Below, piece by piece: positions 25,165-33,465 of a stretch of DNA of 64,000 nt. The stretch is from Brachybacterium phenoliresistens (GTDB lineage Bacteria; Actinomycetota; Actinomycetes; Actinomycetales; Dermabacteraceae): positions 62,001 to 126,000 of the forward strand of contig NZ_KK069992.1 of assembly GCF_000576425.1 (NCBI RefSeq). Reading direction: 5' to 3'. Position 1 is the first letter of the stretch; each line of letters starts with the position of its first letter. The position numbers and the translations under genes were made by a program. The notes beneath the pieces were generated by a model. It saw nothing but the letters and a program-made list of their open reading frames with translations. It did no database searches and was not told the origin of the DNA.

Positions 25165-27117
25165 ATGACGACGTCGTCACTGCACTCCGCATCCCGCCCC
25201 GCCGACCTGGGGACCGAACCCGCCCGCGCCCCGCGCTCCGCCGAGCCCGCCGCCCCAGCGCGCCCCCGGGTGCTGGTGCCGGGCCTGTCCCGGCTGTTCC
25301 GCGCGGTCGCGGAGCGCCCGCTGCCCTTCACCATCGCGATCCTCGCCGGCATCGCCTTCGCCCTGCTGCAGATCGCCACCAGCTCCGTCATCGGCCGCGT
25401 GACCGAGGGCGTCGTGGTGCCGGCCTTCGCCACCGGCCGCCCCGTCACCGGCGCCGTGGTCGCCGGGGCGCTCGCGATCATCGGCATCGGCCTGCTGCGC
25501 GCGGTCACCGTCGCCGCCCGCCGCGTGCTGACCAACGTGGGCCTGTTCGACCTGCAGCGCGAGTACCGCGAGCGGCTCTCGAAGGTCTTCGCGGACGTGC
25601 CGCTGCTGTGGCACCGCCGCCAGTCCACCGGGACCCTGCTCAGCTCGGTCTACGCGGACGTCGAGGCGACGTTCTTCGCCCTCATGCCCTTCCCCTTCGC
25701 GCTGTCGACGGTGGTCATGCTCGCCTACGCGGCCGTGGTCGTCGCCCGGGTGGATCCGCTGATCCTGCTGGTCATGCTCGGCATGGTGGGGATGCTGCTG
25801 GCGCTGAACGTGCTGCTGCAGCACTTCGCCGCGCCCATCGCCATGGAGTCCCAGCGCCTGCGCGCCAAGGTCGCCGAGATCGCCCACGAGTCCTTCGACG
25901 GCGCCAACGTCGTGAAGTCGATGGGCCGCGAGGACCAGGAGGAGGAGCGCTTCACCGACGCCGCGGAGCAGCTGCGCCGCAACGGCATCCGCTTCGGCTA
26001 CGTGCGCGCCTGGTTCGACCCGCTGATCGACGTGCTGCCCAACGTCGGGATCCTGCTGGTGGTGCTGCTGGGCGCCTGGCGGATCACCTCCGGCGACGTC
26101 ACCACCGGCCAGGTGGTCGAGGTCGCCTACCTCTTCACCCTGATGGCCCTGCCGATCCGCTCCTTCGGCTGGGTGCTGGGGGACCTCTCGCGCACCGTCG
26201 TCGGCTGGTCGCGGATCCAGCGGGTGCTGACCGTGCGCCGCCGCCAGACCTACGGCACCTCCGCGCTGCCGGCCGATGCCCGCGGCCGCCTCGTCCTGGA
26301 CGACGTCTCCTTCGCCTACCGCGACGACGAGTTCGAGGTCCTCGCCCCGCGCACCGGCGAGGGCCTGGAGGACCTCGACCTCGCCGAGACCACCGCGCTG
26401 CACGACGTGAGCCTCGTGGCCGATCCCGCCGAGGGCTCCCGCGTGCTCGCCGTCGTCGGGGCGACCGGCTCCGGCAAGTCCACCCTCGCGCTGCTGGCGG
26501 CGCGGCTGGTCGACCCCACCGAGGGGTCCGTCTCCCTGGACGGCACGGACCTGCGCGACCTCACCGCCCCGGCGCTCACCGGCGACGTCGCCCTGGTGCT
26601 GCAGCAGGCGTTCGTCTTCGACGACACCGTCCGCCACAACGTCACCCTCGGCGCCGACTTCGACGACGAGCAGGTCCGATGGGCCCTGCGCATCGCCCAG
26701 GCCGAGGGCTTCGTCGACGGCCTCCCCGACGGGCTGGACACTGTCCTCGGGGAGCGCGGCGGCTCCCTCTCCGGCGGGCAGCGACAGCGCATCGCCCTGG
26801 CGCGCGCCCTGGTGCGCCGGCCCCGCCTGCTGATCCTCGACGATGCGACCAGCGCCTGCGACCCCTCCGTCGAGGAGGCGATCCTCGCGCAGATCCGCAC
26901 CCACATGACCGAGTCGACGCTGCTGCTGGTGGCCTACCGCAAGTCGACCATCTCCATCGCCGACCGCGTCGTCTTCCTCGAGCACGGCCGGGTGCGCGGC
27001 GCCGGCACCCACGCCGAGCTGCGCGAGTCCCTGCCCGCGTACCGGGCCCTGGTGGACGCCTACGACGAGGCCGCCATCTCGCACAGCCTGCTCGAAGCAG
27101 GGGAGGAGGACGCATGA
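25165..27117 (+). CDS. ABC exporter half-transporter with degenerate ATP site
   Basis: 650 aa. Six-helix membrane domain (about residues 45-345) followed by an ATPase domain. Walker A GATGSGKST (about 432-440) and signature LSGGQRQR are intact. However, the catalytic Glu after Walker B is Asp (LLILDDATSACD) and the H-loop His is Tyr591 (VAYRKST). Such loss in one partner is typical of heterodimeric exporters with one non-hydrolysing site. An acidic insert (about 390-420) precedes Walker A. It overlaps its partner by ATGA. Substrate unknown; lipid, peptide or drug export are all possible. Confidence 0.87.
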   Translation: MTTSSLHSASRPADLGTEPARAPRSAEPAAPARPRVLVPGLSRLFRAVAERPLPFTIAILAGIAFALLQIATSSVIGRVTEGVVVPAFATGRPVTGAVVAGALAIIGIGLLRAVTVAARRVLTNVGLFDLQREYRERLSKVFADVPLLWHRRQSTGTLLSSVYADVEATFFALMPFPFALSTVVMLAYAAVVVARVDPLILLVMLGMVGMLLALNVLLQHFAAPIAMESQRLRAKVAEIAHESFDGANVVKSMGREDQEEERFTDAAEQLRRNGIRFGYVRAWFDPLIDVLPNVGILLVVLLGAWRITSGDVTTGQVVEVAYLFTLMALPIRSFGWVLGDLSRTVVGWSRIQRVLTVRRRQTYGTSALPADARGRLVLDDVSFAYRDDEFEVLAPRTGEGLEDLDLAETTALHDVSLVADPAEGSRVLAVVGATGSGKSTLALLAARLVDPTEGSVSLDGTDLRDLTAPALTGDVALVLQQAFVFDDTVRHNVTLGADFDDEQVRWALRIAQAEGFVDGLPDGLDTVLGERGGSLSGGQRQRIALARALVRRPRLLILDDATSACDPSVEEAILAQIRTHMTESTLLLVAYRKSTISIADRVVFLEHGRVRGAGTHAELRESLPAYRALVDAYDEAAISHSLLEAGEEDA

Positions 27118-29009
27118 GCCCGACCGCCGTCACCCCGCAGAAGGACGCGTTCTCGTCCTCGACCCTGCAGGCCCCGGGGGCCTCGGCCGACCACGGCGCG
27201 ATCGCGACGATCCGCCGCGGCCTGTCCCTGACCCCGGAGGCCCTGCGCGGCATCTGGATCACCCTGCTGCTCGCCGTCATCGCGACCGCCGGGAAGATCG
27301 TCGTGCCGATCGCCGTGCAGCGCGTGATCGACCACGGCATCATCGCCCCGCCGGAGCCGGACATGGCGATCATCGCCGGGACCACGGGCCTGGCGGCCCT
27401 GGTGCTGCTGGTGACCGCCGCCAGCAACGTGCTCATGAACCGCCGCCTGTTCCGCACCGCGGAGACGGCGCTGGCGACCCTGCGCGAGCGCGCCTTCCGG
27501 CACATCCACGACCTCTCGCTGCTCACCCAGGGCACCGAGCAGCGCGGCGCCCTGGTCTCCCGCGTGACCAGCGACGTCGACACCGTCAGCCAGTTCATGA
27601 GCTTCGGCGGGATCATGCTCGTGGTCATGTCGCTGCAGCTGCTGCTGGCCACCGTCGTGATGGCGGTGTTCTCGTGGCCGCTCGCCCTGGTGGTGTGGAT
27701 CGTCTACATCCCCATGTTCGTGCTGATGGGCTTCCTGCAGAAGCGCATCCGCGCCCGCTACCAGAAGGTCCGCACCGCCGTCGGCGGCATGCTCGGCGCC
27801 GTCTCGGAGTCCCTCGTGGGGGCCGCGACCCTGCGCGCCTACGGCATCACCGGCCGCGCCCACGACGACAACGCCGAGCGCATCACCGAGGTGCGCGACC
27901 GCCAGTTCTCCGTGCTGCGGCCGATGTCGGGCTCCTTCGTCCTGGCCGAGGCCTTCGACGGGATCTCCACCGCCGTGGTCATCGTGGTCGGCATCTACCT
28001 CGGCACCGGGGTGCTGGGCTTCGGCGAGGGCATGGTCACCGCCGGGCAGCTGGTCGCCTTCGTGTTCCTCGTGTCGCTGTTCAGCCAGCCCGTCCGGATG
28101 GGCGCGGAGATGCTCTCCGAGGCGCAGAACGCCGTCGCCGGCTGGCGCCGCGTGCTCGGCGTCCTGGACACCCCGGCCGATGTCTCCGACCCCGCCGGCG
28201 GCATGGACCCGCAGACGGGCCGGCGCTTCCCACCGCGGGACGATGCGCGCGAGCTGCCCGACGGCGGCCTCTCGCTGGTCGTGCGCGACCTGCGCTACCG
28301 GTACCCCACGGGACCCGAGGTCCTGCACGGCATCGACGTGGAGCTGGCCGCCGGCTCGCACACGGCGATCGTCGGGGAGACCGGCTCGGGCAAGACCACC
28401 TTCGCCAAGCTGCTCACCCGCATGATGGATCCCAGCGCCGGCCAGGTGCTGATCGGGGACGTCCCGGTGGACCGGGTGCCCTTCGCCTCCCTGCGCCGCC
28501 GGGTGGTGATGGTCCCGCAGGACGGCTTCCTGTTCGACACCACCGTCGCCGGGAACCTGCGCTACGGGCGGCCCGAGGCGAGCGACCGGCAGATGCGCGA
28601 GGCCATCGTCGAGCTGGGCCTCCAGGACTGGCTCGACGGCCTCCCGCGCGGCCTCGACACGCGCGTCGGCCAGCGCGGCGAGGCGCTCAGCGCGGGGGAG
28701 CGGCAGCTGGTCTCCCTGGCCCGCGCCTATCTCGCCGACCCCGACGTGATCGTGCTGGACGAGGCGACCAGCGCCGTCGACCCGGCGGCCGACGTCCGGC
28801 TCCAGCACGCCATCGAGGGCCTGGCCCGTGGGCGCACCACGGTGACCATCGCCCACCGCCTGTCCACCGCCGAGCGCGCCGACCAGATCCTCGTGCTCGA
28901 CCGCGGCCACCTGGTCGAGCGCGGTACCCACGCCGAGCTGGTCGCGCTGCCCGAGGGGATCTACGCGGGGCTGCACGGCTCCTGGGTCGCCCACCGCCAG
29001 GAGCGCTGA
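27114..29009 (+). CDS. ABC exporter half-transporter, canonical partner
   Basis: 631 aa. Membrane domain about residues 40-335, ATPase domain about 375-620. All catalytic elements are consensus: Walker A GETGSGKTT, signature LSAGERQ, Walker B with catalytic Glu (VIVLDEATSAVD), H-loop IAHRLST. With the upstream subunit it should form a heterodimer in which the composite site using this Walker B hydrolyses ATP. Start ATG 27114 overlaps the upstream stop. Downstream are low-complexity repeats and a large palindrome rather than a gene. Confidence 0.88.
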   Translation: MSPTAVTPQKDAFSSSTLQAPGASADHGAIATIRRGLSLTPEALRGIWITLLLAVIATAGKIVVPIAVQRVIDHGIIAPPEPDMAIIAGTTGLAALVLLVTAASNVLMNRRLFRTAETALATLRERAFRHIHDLSLLTQGTEQRGALVSRVTSDVDTVSQFMSFGGIMLVVMSLQLLLATVVMAVFSWPLALVVWIVYIPMFVLMGFLQKRIRARYQKVRTAVGGMLGAVSESLVGAATLRAYGITGRAHDDNAERITEVRDRQFSVLRPMSGSFVLAEAFDGISTAVVIVVGIYLGTGVLGFGEGMVTAGQLVAFVFLVSLFSQPVRMGAEMLSEAQNAVAGWRRVLGVLDTPADVSDPAGGMDPQTGRRFPPRDDARELPDGGLSLVVRDLRYRYPTGPEVLHGIDVELAAGSHTAIVGETGSGKTTFAKLLTRMMDPSAGQVLIGDVPVDRVPFASLRRRVVMVPQDGFLFDTTVAGNLRYGRPEASDRQMREAIVELGLQDWLDGLPRGLDTRVGQRGEALSAGERQLVSLARAYLADPDVIVLDEATSAVDPAADVRLQHAIEGLARGRTTVTIAHRLSTAERADQILVLDRGHLVERGTHAELVALPEGIYAGLHGSWVAHRQER

Positions 29010-29409
29010 GCCCGCCGCCGCGGCCGCCGCTCTCGCCCTGGCCGCCGTGGCCGCCGCCTCCGCCCCGGCCGCCGTGGCCGCCGCTCTCGCCTCTGTGGCC
29101 CGGCGACCCTGGAGGCACGGGACTAATACGGGGACATGGACGCTATATCGGCCTGTGTCCCCGTATTAGTCCCGTGACGATCTTCAGCTCGGGGCACACA
29201 GCGTGGGGTCTGCTCCGAGGTGGCCGTCCCGACCGTCCCGACCGTCGCGACCTCGCGCCGTCGTGAGGTCCGAGAGGCCGGTCCGTCGGTGGGGCTCCGC
29301 GGAACTCGGTCACGCCCCGCAGAACTCGGTCACGCCGCGCGGAACTCGGTCACGCCGCGCGGAACTCGGTCACGCCCCGCAGAACTCGGTCATGCTCCGC
29401 GGAACTCGG
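29010..29409. other. Gene-free region: GC repeats, long palindrome, 20-bp array
   Basis: 400 nt. First a degenerate GGCCGCCG-rich stretch (29012-29100), then the 21-bp-arm palindrome (29116-29176), about 110 nt of ordinary sequence, and a 20-bp tandem array that enters the 3' end of the DUF559 gene. No coding frame is convincing. Confidence 0.7.
29116..29176. terminator. Perfect 21-bp inverted repeat with 19-nt loop
   Basis: Arms 29116-29136 and 29156-29176 are exact reverse complements; the core is GGGACTAATACGGGGACA. Base composition is unlike the neighbourhood. It lies about 105 nt after the ABC exporter operon and before a convergent gene, so a bidirectional terminator is the simplest reading. 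A dispersed palindromic element is the alternative. Confidence 0.6.
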
Positions 29410-29420
29410 TCACGCCGCGC
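29301..29420 (-). repeat. Six 20-bp tandem repeats carrying the DUF559 stop codon
   Basis: Six near-identical 20-bp units (consensus GGAACTCGGTCACGCCGCGC on the plus strand) begin at 29301, 29321, 29341, 29361, 29381 and 29401, with a partial copy on each side. Each unit contains TCA (TGA on the minus strand). The DUF559 stop (29412-29410) is the one in the unit at 29401. Confidence 0.92.
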
Positions 29421-30345
29421 GGAAGGCTCGGTCGGGGATCGGCCTGCGGTGGTCACCACGGCGGTAGATCGTCTCGAGCATCTTGGCGGTCGCCGGCCAG
29501 GTGAGGAAGACCTGTTCCCAGGTGAGACGCGTAACGGTGTATCCGAGCGTGCGCAGTACCAGGTCGCGGGAGCGATCGTTCTCGTACTGGTCCTTGATCT
29601 CGTGGAACTCGTGGCTGTCGCACTCGATCACCCAGCTGTCTCCCACCAGCAGATCGACCCGGCCCACTCCAGGGATCACCACCTGCGAGCGGACCTTGAT
29701 GCGGCGGGATTCGAACCACCAACGCACGGTGGTCTCGGTGCCGGATCCCGCATCGCTGCGCACCCGTGCGAGCGCGCGGCGGGCATCTCGGGGCAGGGCG
29801 GCGAGAAGATCCTCCAGCCCGCTCCTCGTGAGCAGACGCTTCTCGAGAGCGGACTCGATGATCGTCGCCGCCTGGATGACGGTCAGGCACCGTGCACAGT
29901 GCTCCAGCACGGTCGACAGCGGCGGTACCGGCTGATTGTCCGGCCAGTGACGCAGAGACGGCCCGTGGAACTGCAGGGGGACGAGCTTCATCCCGGACCG
30001 GATGCTGCCGTCGCGATTCCTGCGGATCGGCGTCGCGCGCACCGTCGGATCGACCCCTGTGGGCAGGATCGCTCGGTCGCGTCGGCCCGTTCCCATCCGA
30101 GGTCGGAAGACATGCACAGCCGTGGCGACCGGAGGCGTCCACAGCCCGAGGAGGGCGGCGCCGTCGATGCAGGTGGGCCGGGCGCCCTTCGCGAGCACGG
30201 CGACGACGTCGGCCGGCGCCTCAGGCTTCACGTACCAGCGCTGCACCCTGCGCACTGCCCCCTCGCGGACCATGGCCAACAGTTCGTCAGACGACATGTC
30301 GAACTGCGACAGCTCATCTCGATGCGCGATTCCGGCGACCCTCAT
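29410..30345 (-). CDS. DUF559 / AbiEi-like antitoxin-type protein with nuclease-fold C-terminus
   Basis: 311 aa. The N-terminal 55 residues look like the winged-helix of AbiEi-type proteins (IAHRDELSQF, VREGAVRRVQRWYVKP). The C-terminal 100 residues match DUF559, a Vsr/PD-(D/E)XK-like fold: GRVDLLVGDSWVIECDSHEFH, then RSRDLVLRTLGYTVTRLTWEQV. Such genes are widespread in Micrococcales; no partner toxin gene is adjacent. ATG 30345 is chosen because upstream sequence loses coding bias, although the ribosome site is weak. Codon usage is less GC-extreme than in neighbours, hinting at a different history. The 3' end lies in a 20-bp array. Confidence 0.75.
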   Translation of the reverse strand: MRVAGIAHRDELSQFDMSSDELLAMVREGAVRRVQRWYVKPEAPADVVAVLAKGARPTCIDGAALLGLWTPPVATAVHVFRPRMGTGRRDRAILPTGVDPTVRATPIRRNRDGSIRSGMKLVPLQFHGPSLRHWPDNQPVPPLSTVLEHCARCLTVIQAATIIESALEKRLLTRSGLEDLLAALPRDARRALARVRSDAGSGTETTVRWWFESRRIKVRSQVVIPGVGRVDLLVGDSWVIECDSHEFHEIKDQYENDRSRDLVLRTLGYTVTRLTWEQVFLTWPATAKMLETIYRRGDHRRPIPDRAFRAA

Positions 30346-30588
30346 GCAGGAGATCCGATCACCGGGCCCGAGCCGTCGCCAGCGGTACCCGAGGACTGTG
30401 GATAACCGCGAGCCCTGCCCGTCGGGGAGCGCGAGCGGGCCGGGTGATGCCGTCCAGGGGACGAACACAGGGAGCCGACCGTTCCGCTGACGGTCGGATC
30501 CCGCATTCCCGGGCACGTCGAATGGACATCCGCCCGCGAAAACATAGGATGATTCGACGGGAGGAATCCGCCGCGGGGTCGACGCGGC
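30346..30588. promoter_or_regulatory. Divergent promoter region with TAGGAT box
   Basis: Region between the DUF559 gene and a rightward ABC gene. TAGGAT at 30545-30550 is a good -10, followed by GGGAGGAAT at about 30560, giving a short leader. A consensus DnaA-box nonamer (TTATCCACA, minus strand, 30405-30397) also lies here, alone. Confidence 0.5.
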
Positions 30589-32370
30589 ATGGCCGTTGCC
30601 GAGGCCGAGCCGGCCGACGACGCGCCAGGGGGTGTCATGCACGAATCTGACGAGCCGGGCTCGGACAGGACACGGGGACGTGTGCGCCGCGGTGTCGCGC
30701 TCGTTCTCCGCACGGCCTTCCGTCGCCATCTGGGACTGAGCCTGCTGGTCATCGTGATGGCGCTCGTCCTCGCGCTGATGCCGGCGGTGCAGCTGCGGGT
30801 GCTCGGCATGCTCGTCGACGGCGTCGGGCAGGGGGACCGGATCAGCCTCCTGCCCATCGTCCTGCTGGGGCTCACCCTGGGGCTCTCGACGGTCGTCAAC
30901 AGCATCCAGATCCCCTTCCGGGAGCAGCTGTACACCGATGTCTCCGGCGATCTTCTCGAGAAGGAGCTCGCCGTCTTCGTGGACGCCGCCCCGGGGGACC
31001 TCTCCGACCCCGGCGTCCAGGACCGGCTGCGGATCCGCCGCGAGAGCGCCGACGACCGCAGCCGCGTCCTGCTCGACACCCTCCTGAACGTCGGCGTCGC
31101 CGCGGTCACCTCGCTCGGCGTCGGAGGAGTGCTGTTCTCGGTCTCGCCGCTGGTGGCGGTGCTCATGTGCGCCGGGGCGGCCGCCCCGCTGGTCGTCATG
31201 CACCGGATCCGGACGGTCTGGCAGCGCGCCCAGGAGGACGCCGCCGCGCCGCAGCGCGTGCACGACGACCTCTTCCACCTCGGAGCGCAGCCGCGCGCGT
31301 TCGACGCGATCCTCCAGCACGGCGGCGGAGGCCGTGTGCGCGGGGAGTCGATGCGCATGTGGCGGGTCGTGCGCGGGCTCATCCTCGGCGCGCAGCGGAC
31401 CGAGGCGCTGCTGTGCGTGGTCTGCGCGGTCCTGACGACGGCCTTCGTCACCGCCGCGCTGCTGGTCCTGCTGCGCAGTCAGGATGTCTCCGTCGGGGAC
31501 ATGGCGATCGTCGCCAGCTCCGTGGCCGCCCTCGCGACCCTGAACCAGCTGGTGGTCTGGGCCTCGGGATGCGTGGAGGTCGCCCAGTTCGTCGGCGACC
31601 TCGACGCGCCGCTCGTGCAGCGGGCAGCGGCGGGTCCGTCGCGGACGGGCGGGGAGCCGACCCGCCTCGAGGGCATCGAGCTCGAGGGCGCGAGCTTCAC
31701 CTATCGCGGCCGCACCGCCCCCGCGATCGACGAGGTCTCCGTCCGCCTCGCCGCCTCGGGCCTGGTGGTCCTCACCGGCCCCAACGGCGCCGGCAAGAGC
31801 ACCCTCGCGAAGCTCGCCTCCGGAGCGCTGCACCCCTACCAGGGCGCGGTCCGCTGGCTGCGGGCCGATGGCACCTCGACCCCGCCGTCCTGGCAGGAGG
31901 TGAGCGTGCTCCACCAGGACGAGGCGATGCTGCCGCTGAGCGTGCGCGACTTCGTGCGGATGGGCACGGACGCCTCGGACCAGCAGATCGCCGCGGCGCT
32001 GCGGCGCACCGGGCTCGGCCCGCTGCTCGAGGCGGCTCCCCGCCTGCTGGACCAGCGGGTGGGGGAGGGGTACGAGGGCGGGGCCGCCTTCTCGGGCGGC
32101 CAGTTCCAGCGCCTGTGCCTGGCCCGGCTGCTGCTCCAGGATCGGCCGATGTGGGTGCTCGACGAGCCGACCAGCGCGATCGACGTCGCCGGGGACGCCG
32201 ACTTCCTGGACCTGCTGCGCGAGACGGGGGCGGAGCGCTTCGTCCTCGTGATCACCCACAAGGAGCTCGGCTTCGAGGACGGCGACGAGCTGTGGCGCGT
32301 CGAGCACGGCCGTCCCCGGCTGCTGCGGCCTGCCCCGGCAGGCGGCCCCGGTCCCGATGCCGCTCCGTAG
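30589..32370 (+). CDS. Single-gene ABC exporter (fused membrane and ATPase domains)
   Basis: 593 aa, probably acting as a homodimer. Membrane domain about residues 45-310; ATPase domain about 350-580 with Walker A TGPNGAGKST, signature FSGGQFQRLCLARLL, Walker B VLDEPTSAID and H-loop ITHKE. The membrane domain is divergent, and the coupling region carries an odd HGGGGRVRGES loop. The ATG at 30637 (preceded by AGGGGG) is a serious alternative start that removes 16 Ala/Glu/Asp-rich residues. Substrate unknown. Its TAG stop forms part of the next gene's -10 box. Confidence 0.82.
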   Translation: MAVAEAEPADDAPGGVMHESDEPGSDRTRGRVRRGVALVLRTAFRRHLGLSLLVIVMALVLALMPAVQLRVLGMLVDGVGQGDRISLLPIVLLGLTLGLSTVVNSIQIPFREQLYTDVSGDLLEKELAVFVDAAPGDLSDPGVQDRLRIRRESADDRSRVLLDTLLNVGVAAVTSLGVGGVLFSVSPLVAVLMCAGAAAPLVVMHRIRTVWQRAQEDAAAPQRVHDDLFHLGAQPRAFDAILQHGGGGRVRGESMRMWRVVRGLILGAQRTEALLCVVCAVLTTAFVTAALLVLLRSQDVSVGDMAIVASSVAALATLNQLVVWASGCVEVAQFVGDLDAPLVQRAAAGPSRTGGEPTRLEGIELEGASFTYRGRTAPAIDEVSVRLAASGLVVLTGPNGAGKSTLAKLASGALHPYQGAVRWLRADGTSTPPSWQEVSVLHQDEAMLPLSVRDFVRMGTDASDQQIAAALRRTGLGPLLEAAPRLLDQRVGEGYEGGAAFSGGQFQRLCLARLLLQDRPMWVLDEPTSAIDVAGDADFLDLLRETGAERFVLVITHKELGFEDGDELWRVEHGRPRLLRPAPAGGPGPDAAP

Positions 32371-32373
32371 GAT
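32368..32373 (+). promoter_or_regulatory. TAGGAT -10 box sharing the upstream stop codon
   Basis: TAGGAT begins with the TAG stop of the ABC gene and lies 7 nt before the ATG at 32381. It implies an independent leaderless message for the methyltransferase gene. Confidence 0.6.
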
Positions 32374-32380
32374 GGGAGCC

Positions 32381-33331
32381 ATGCCCGATGCCTCGCAGCC
32401 CGCCCAGCCCGCCGCGGACGTCGTCCATCCCCCGATCCCGCCCATCTCCGGCAAGGACACGCCCCGCTTCGGCAGCGAGGAGCGCAAGCAGGCGCTCGCC
32501 GCGGCGTTCCGGAGCCAGGGGGAGGACTACGACCGGCTGCGTCCCGGATACCCGCCGGCGGTCATCGACGCGATCCTGCGCCATCTCCCGGAGGCGGATC
32601 CGGTGCGGGCGGTGGACCTGGGCGCCGGGACCGGGAAGCTGTCCTGGGCCCTCGCCGCCCAGGGGGTCGAGGTGACCGCCGTGGACCCGAGCGAGGCCAT
32701 GCTCGAGTCCGCCCTGCGCGCCGGAGCATCGGTCCCGCGCGCCGGGGCATCGGTCCCGCGCGCCGGGGCATCGGCCCTGGGCACCGGGGAACAGGCTCTG
32801 CGCGCCGGAGCATCGGCCGCCGGTCGCGCGGCCTCCCCGAGCATCCGCACCCGCCTCGCATCGGCCGAGGACACGGGCCTTCCCGAGGGATCCGCCGACC
32901 TCGTCACCGCCGCACAGGCCTGGCACTGGTTCGACGCGCAGGCGGCATCGGCCGAGGCGGCGCGGCTGCTGGGGGAGGGCGGCATGCTCGCCCTGGTCTG
33001 GAACATGCTCGACGTGACGATCCCGTGGGTGCATCGGCTCTCGCGGATCATGCACGCGGGCGACATCCACCGGGAGGACTTCGCGCCCGAGGTCGCCGCG
33101 CCGTTCGTGCTGCGCGAGCGGCTCGTGCACTCCTGGGAGGACCCGATGCCCACGCACGACGTCATCGACCTGGCGCGCACGCGCAGCTATGTCATCACCG
33201 CGACGCCGGAGCGGCGCGCGAAGGTCCTCGCGAACCTCGACTGGTATCTCCACGAGCATCTCGGCCATGCCCCCGGCAGCACGATCGGCCTGCCGTACCG
33301 CACCGACCTCTTCCTCTACGCCCGCACCTGA
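32381..33331 (+). CDS. Class I SAM methyltransferase with a 7-residue repeat insert
   Basis: 316 aa. N-terminus contains the typical entry AAFRSQGEDYDRLRPGYP (about residues 45-62). SAM motif I VDLGAGTGKLSWAL (about 83-96) and VTAVDPSEAMLE are intact. Directly after this, residues about 113-147 are five copies of a seven-residue unit (RAGASVP and variants) not found in the fold. The chain then continues with the standard TRLASAEDTGLPEGSADLV and AWHWFD motifs. UbiE/Methyltransf_11-like; substrate unknown. Start ATG 32381 is set by the leaderless box; ATG 32357 lies in the upstream gene. Confidence 0.82.
   Translation: MPDASQPAQPAADVVHPPIPPISGKDTPRFGSEERKQALAAAFRSQGEDYDRLRPGYPPAVIDAILRHLPEADPVRAVDLGAGTGKLSWALAAQGVEVTAVDPSEAMLESALRAGASVPRAGASVPRAGASALGTGEQALRAGASAAGRAASPSIRTRLASAEDTGLPEGSADLVTAAQAWHWFDAQAASAEAARLLGEGGMLALVWNMLDVTIPWVHRLSRIMHAGDIHREDFAPEVAAPFVLRERLVHSWEDPMPTHDVIDLARTRSYVITATPERRAKVLANLDWYLHEHLGHAPGSTIGLPYRTDLFLYART
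32717..32821 (+). repeat. Five 21-bp in-frame repeats inside a methyltransferase gene
   Basis: Units of 21 bp start at 32717, 32738, 32759, 32780 and 32801. The first, second, third and fifth are near-identical (core CGCGCCGGGGCATCGG); the fourth is diverged. They encode RAGASVP-like heptads. Confidence 0.92.
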
Positions 33332-33465
33332 GCGCCTCCCCCTCGGAGCCGGCTGATGTGCGCTCCCGGCGGGTCATAGCGCGCGCCACGCGGAACCCAC
33401 GTCAGGCTCGATGAGGCCGCGGACGCAGGCGATCGCAGCGCCACGAGGGAGGGGCCCGGGACGGT

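Noticed and set aside
29116-29176. Attachment site or transposon end
   Set aside because: No integrase, transposase or flanking direct repeat is present within several kilobases.
29301-29420. CRISPR-like array
   Set aside because: The 20-bp repeats are directly adjacent with no spacers and no cas genes nearby.
29700-29730. GATTCGAACCACCA-like string resembling the T-arm of a tRNA
   Set aside because: It is inside the well-biased DUF559 coding frame (RWWFESRR), and no acceptor, D or anticodon arm can be folded around it.
30397-30405. Perfect DnaA-box nonamer (TTATCCACA)
   Set aside because: Only one copy is seen, with no cluster, AT-rich unwinding element, dnaA or dnaN nearby; it is not an origin. 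A single regulatory DnaA site cannot be excluded.
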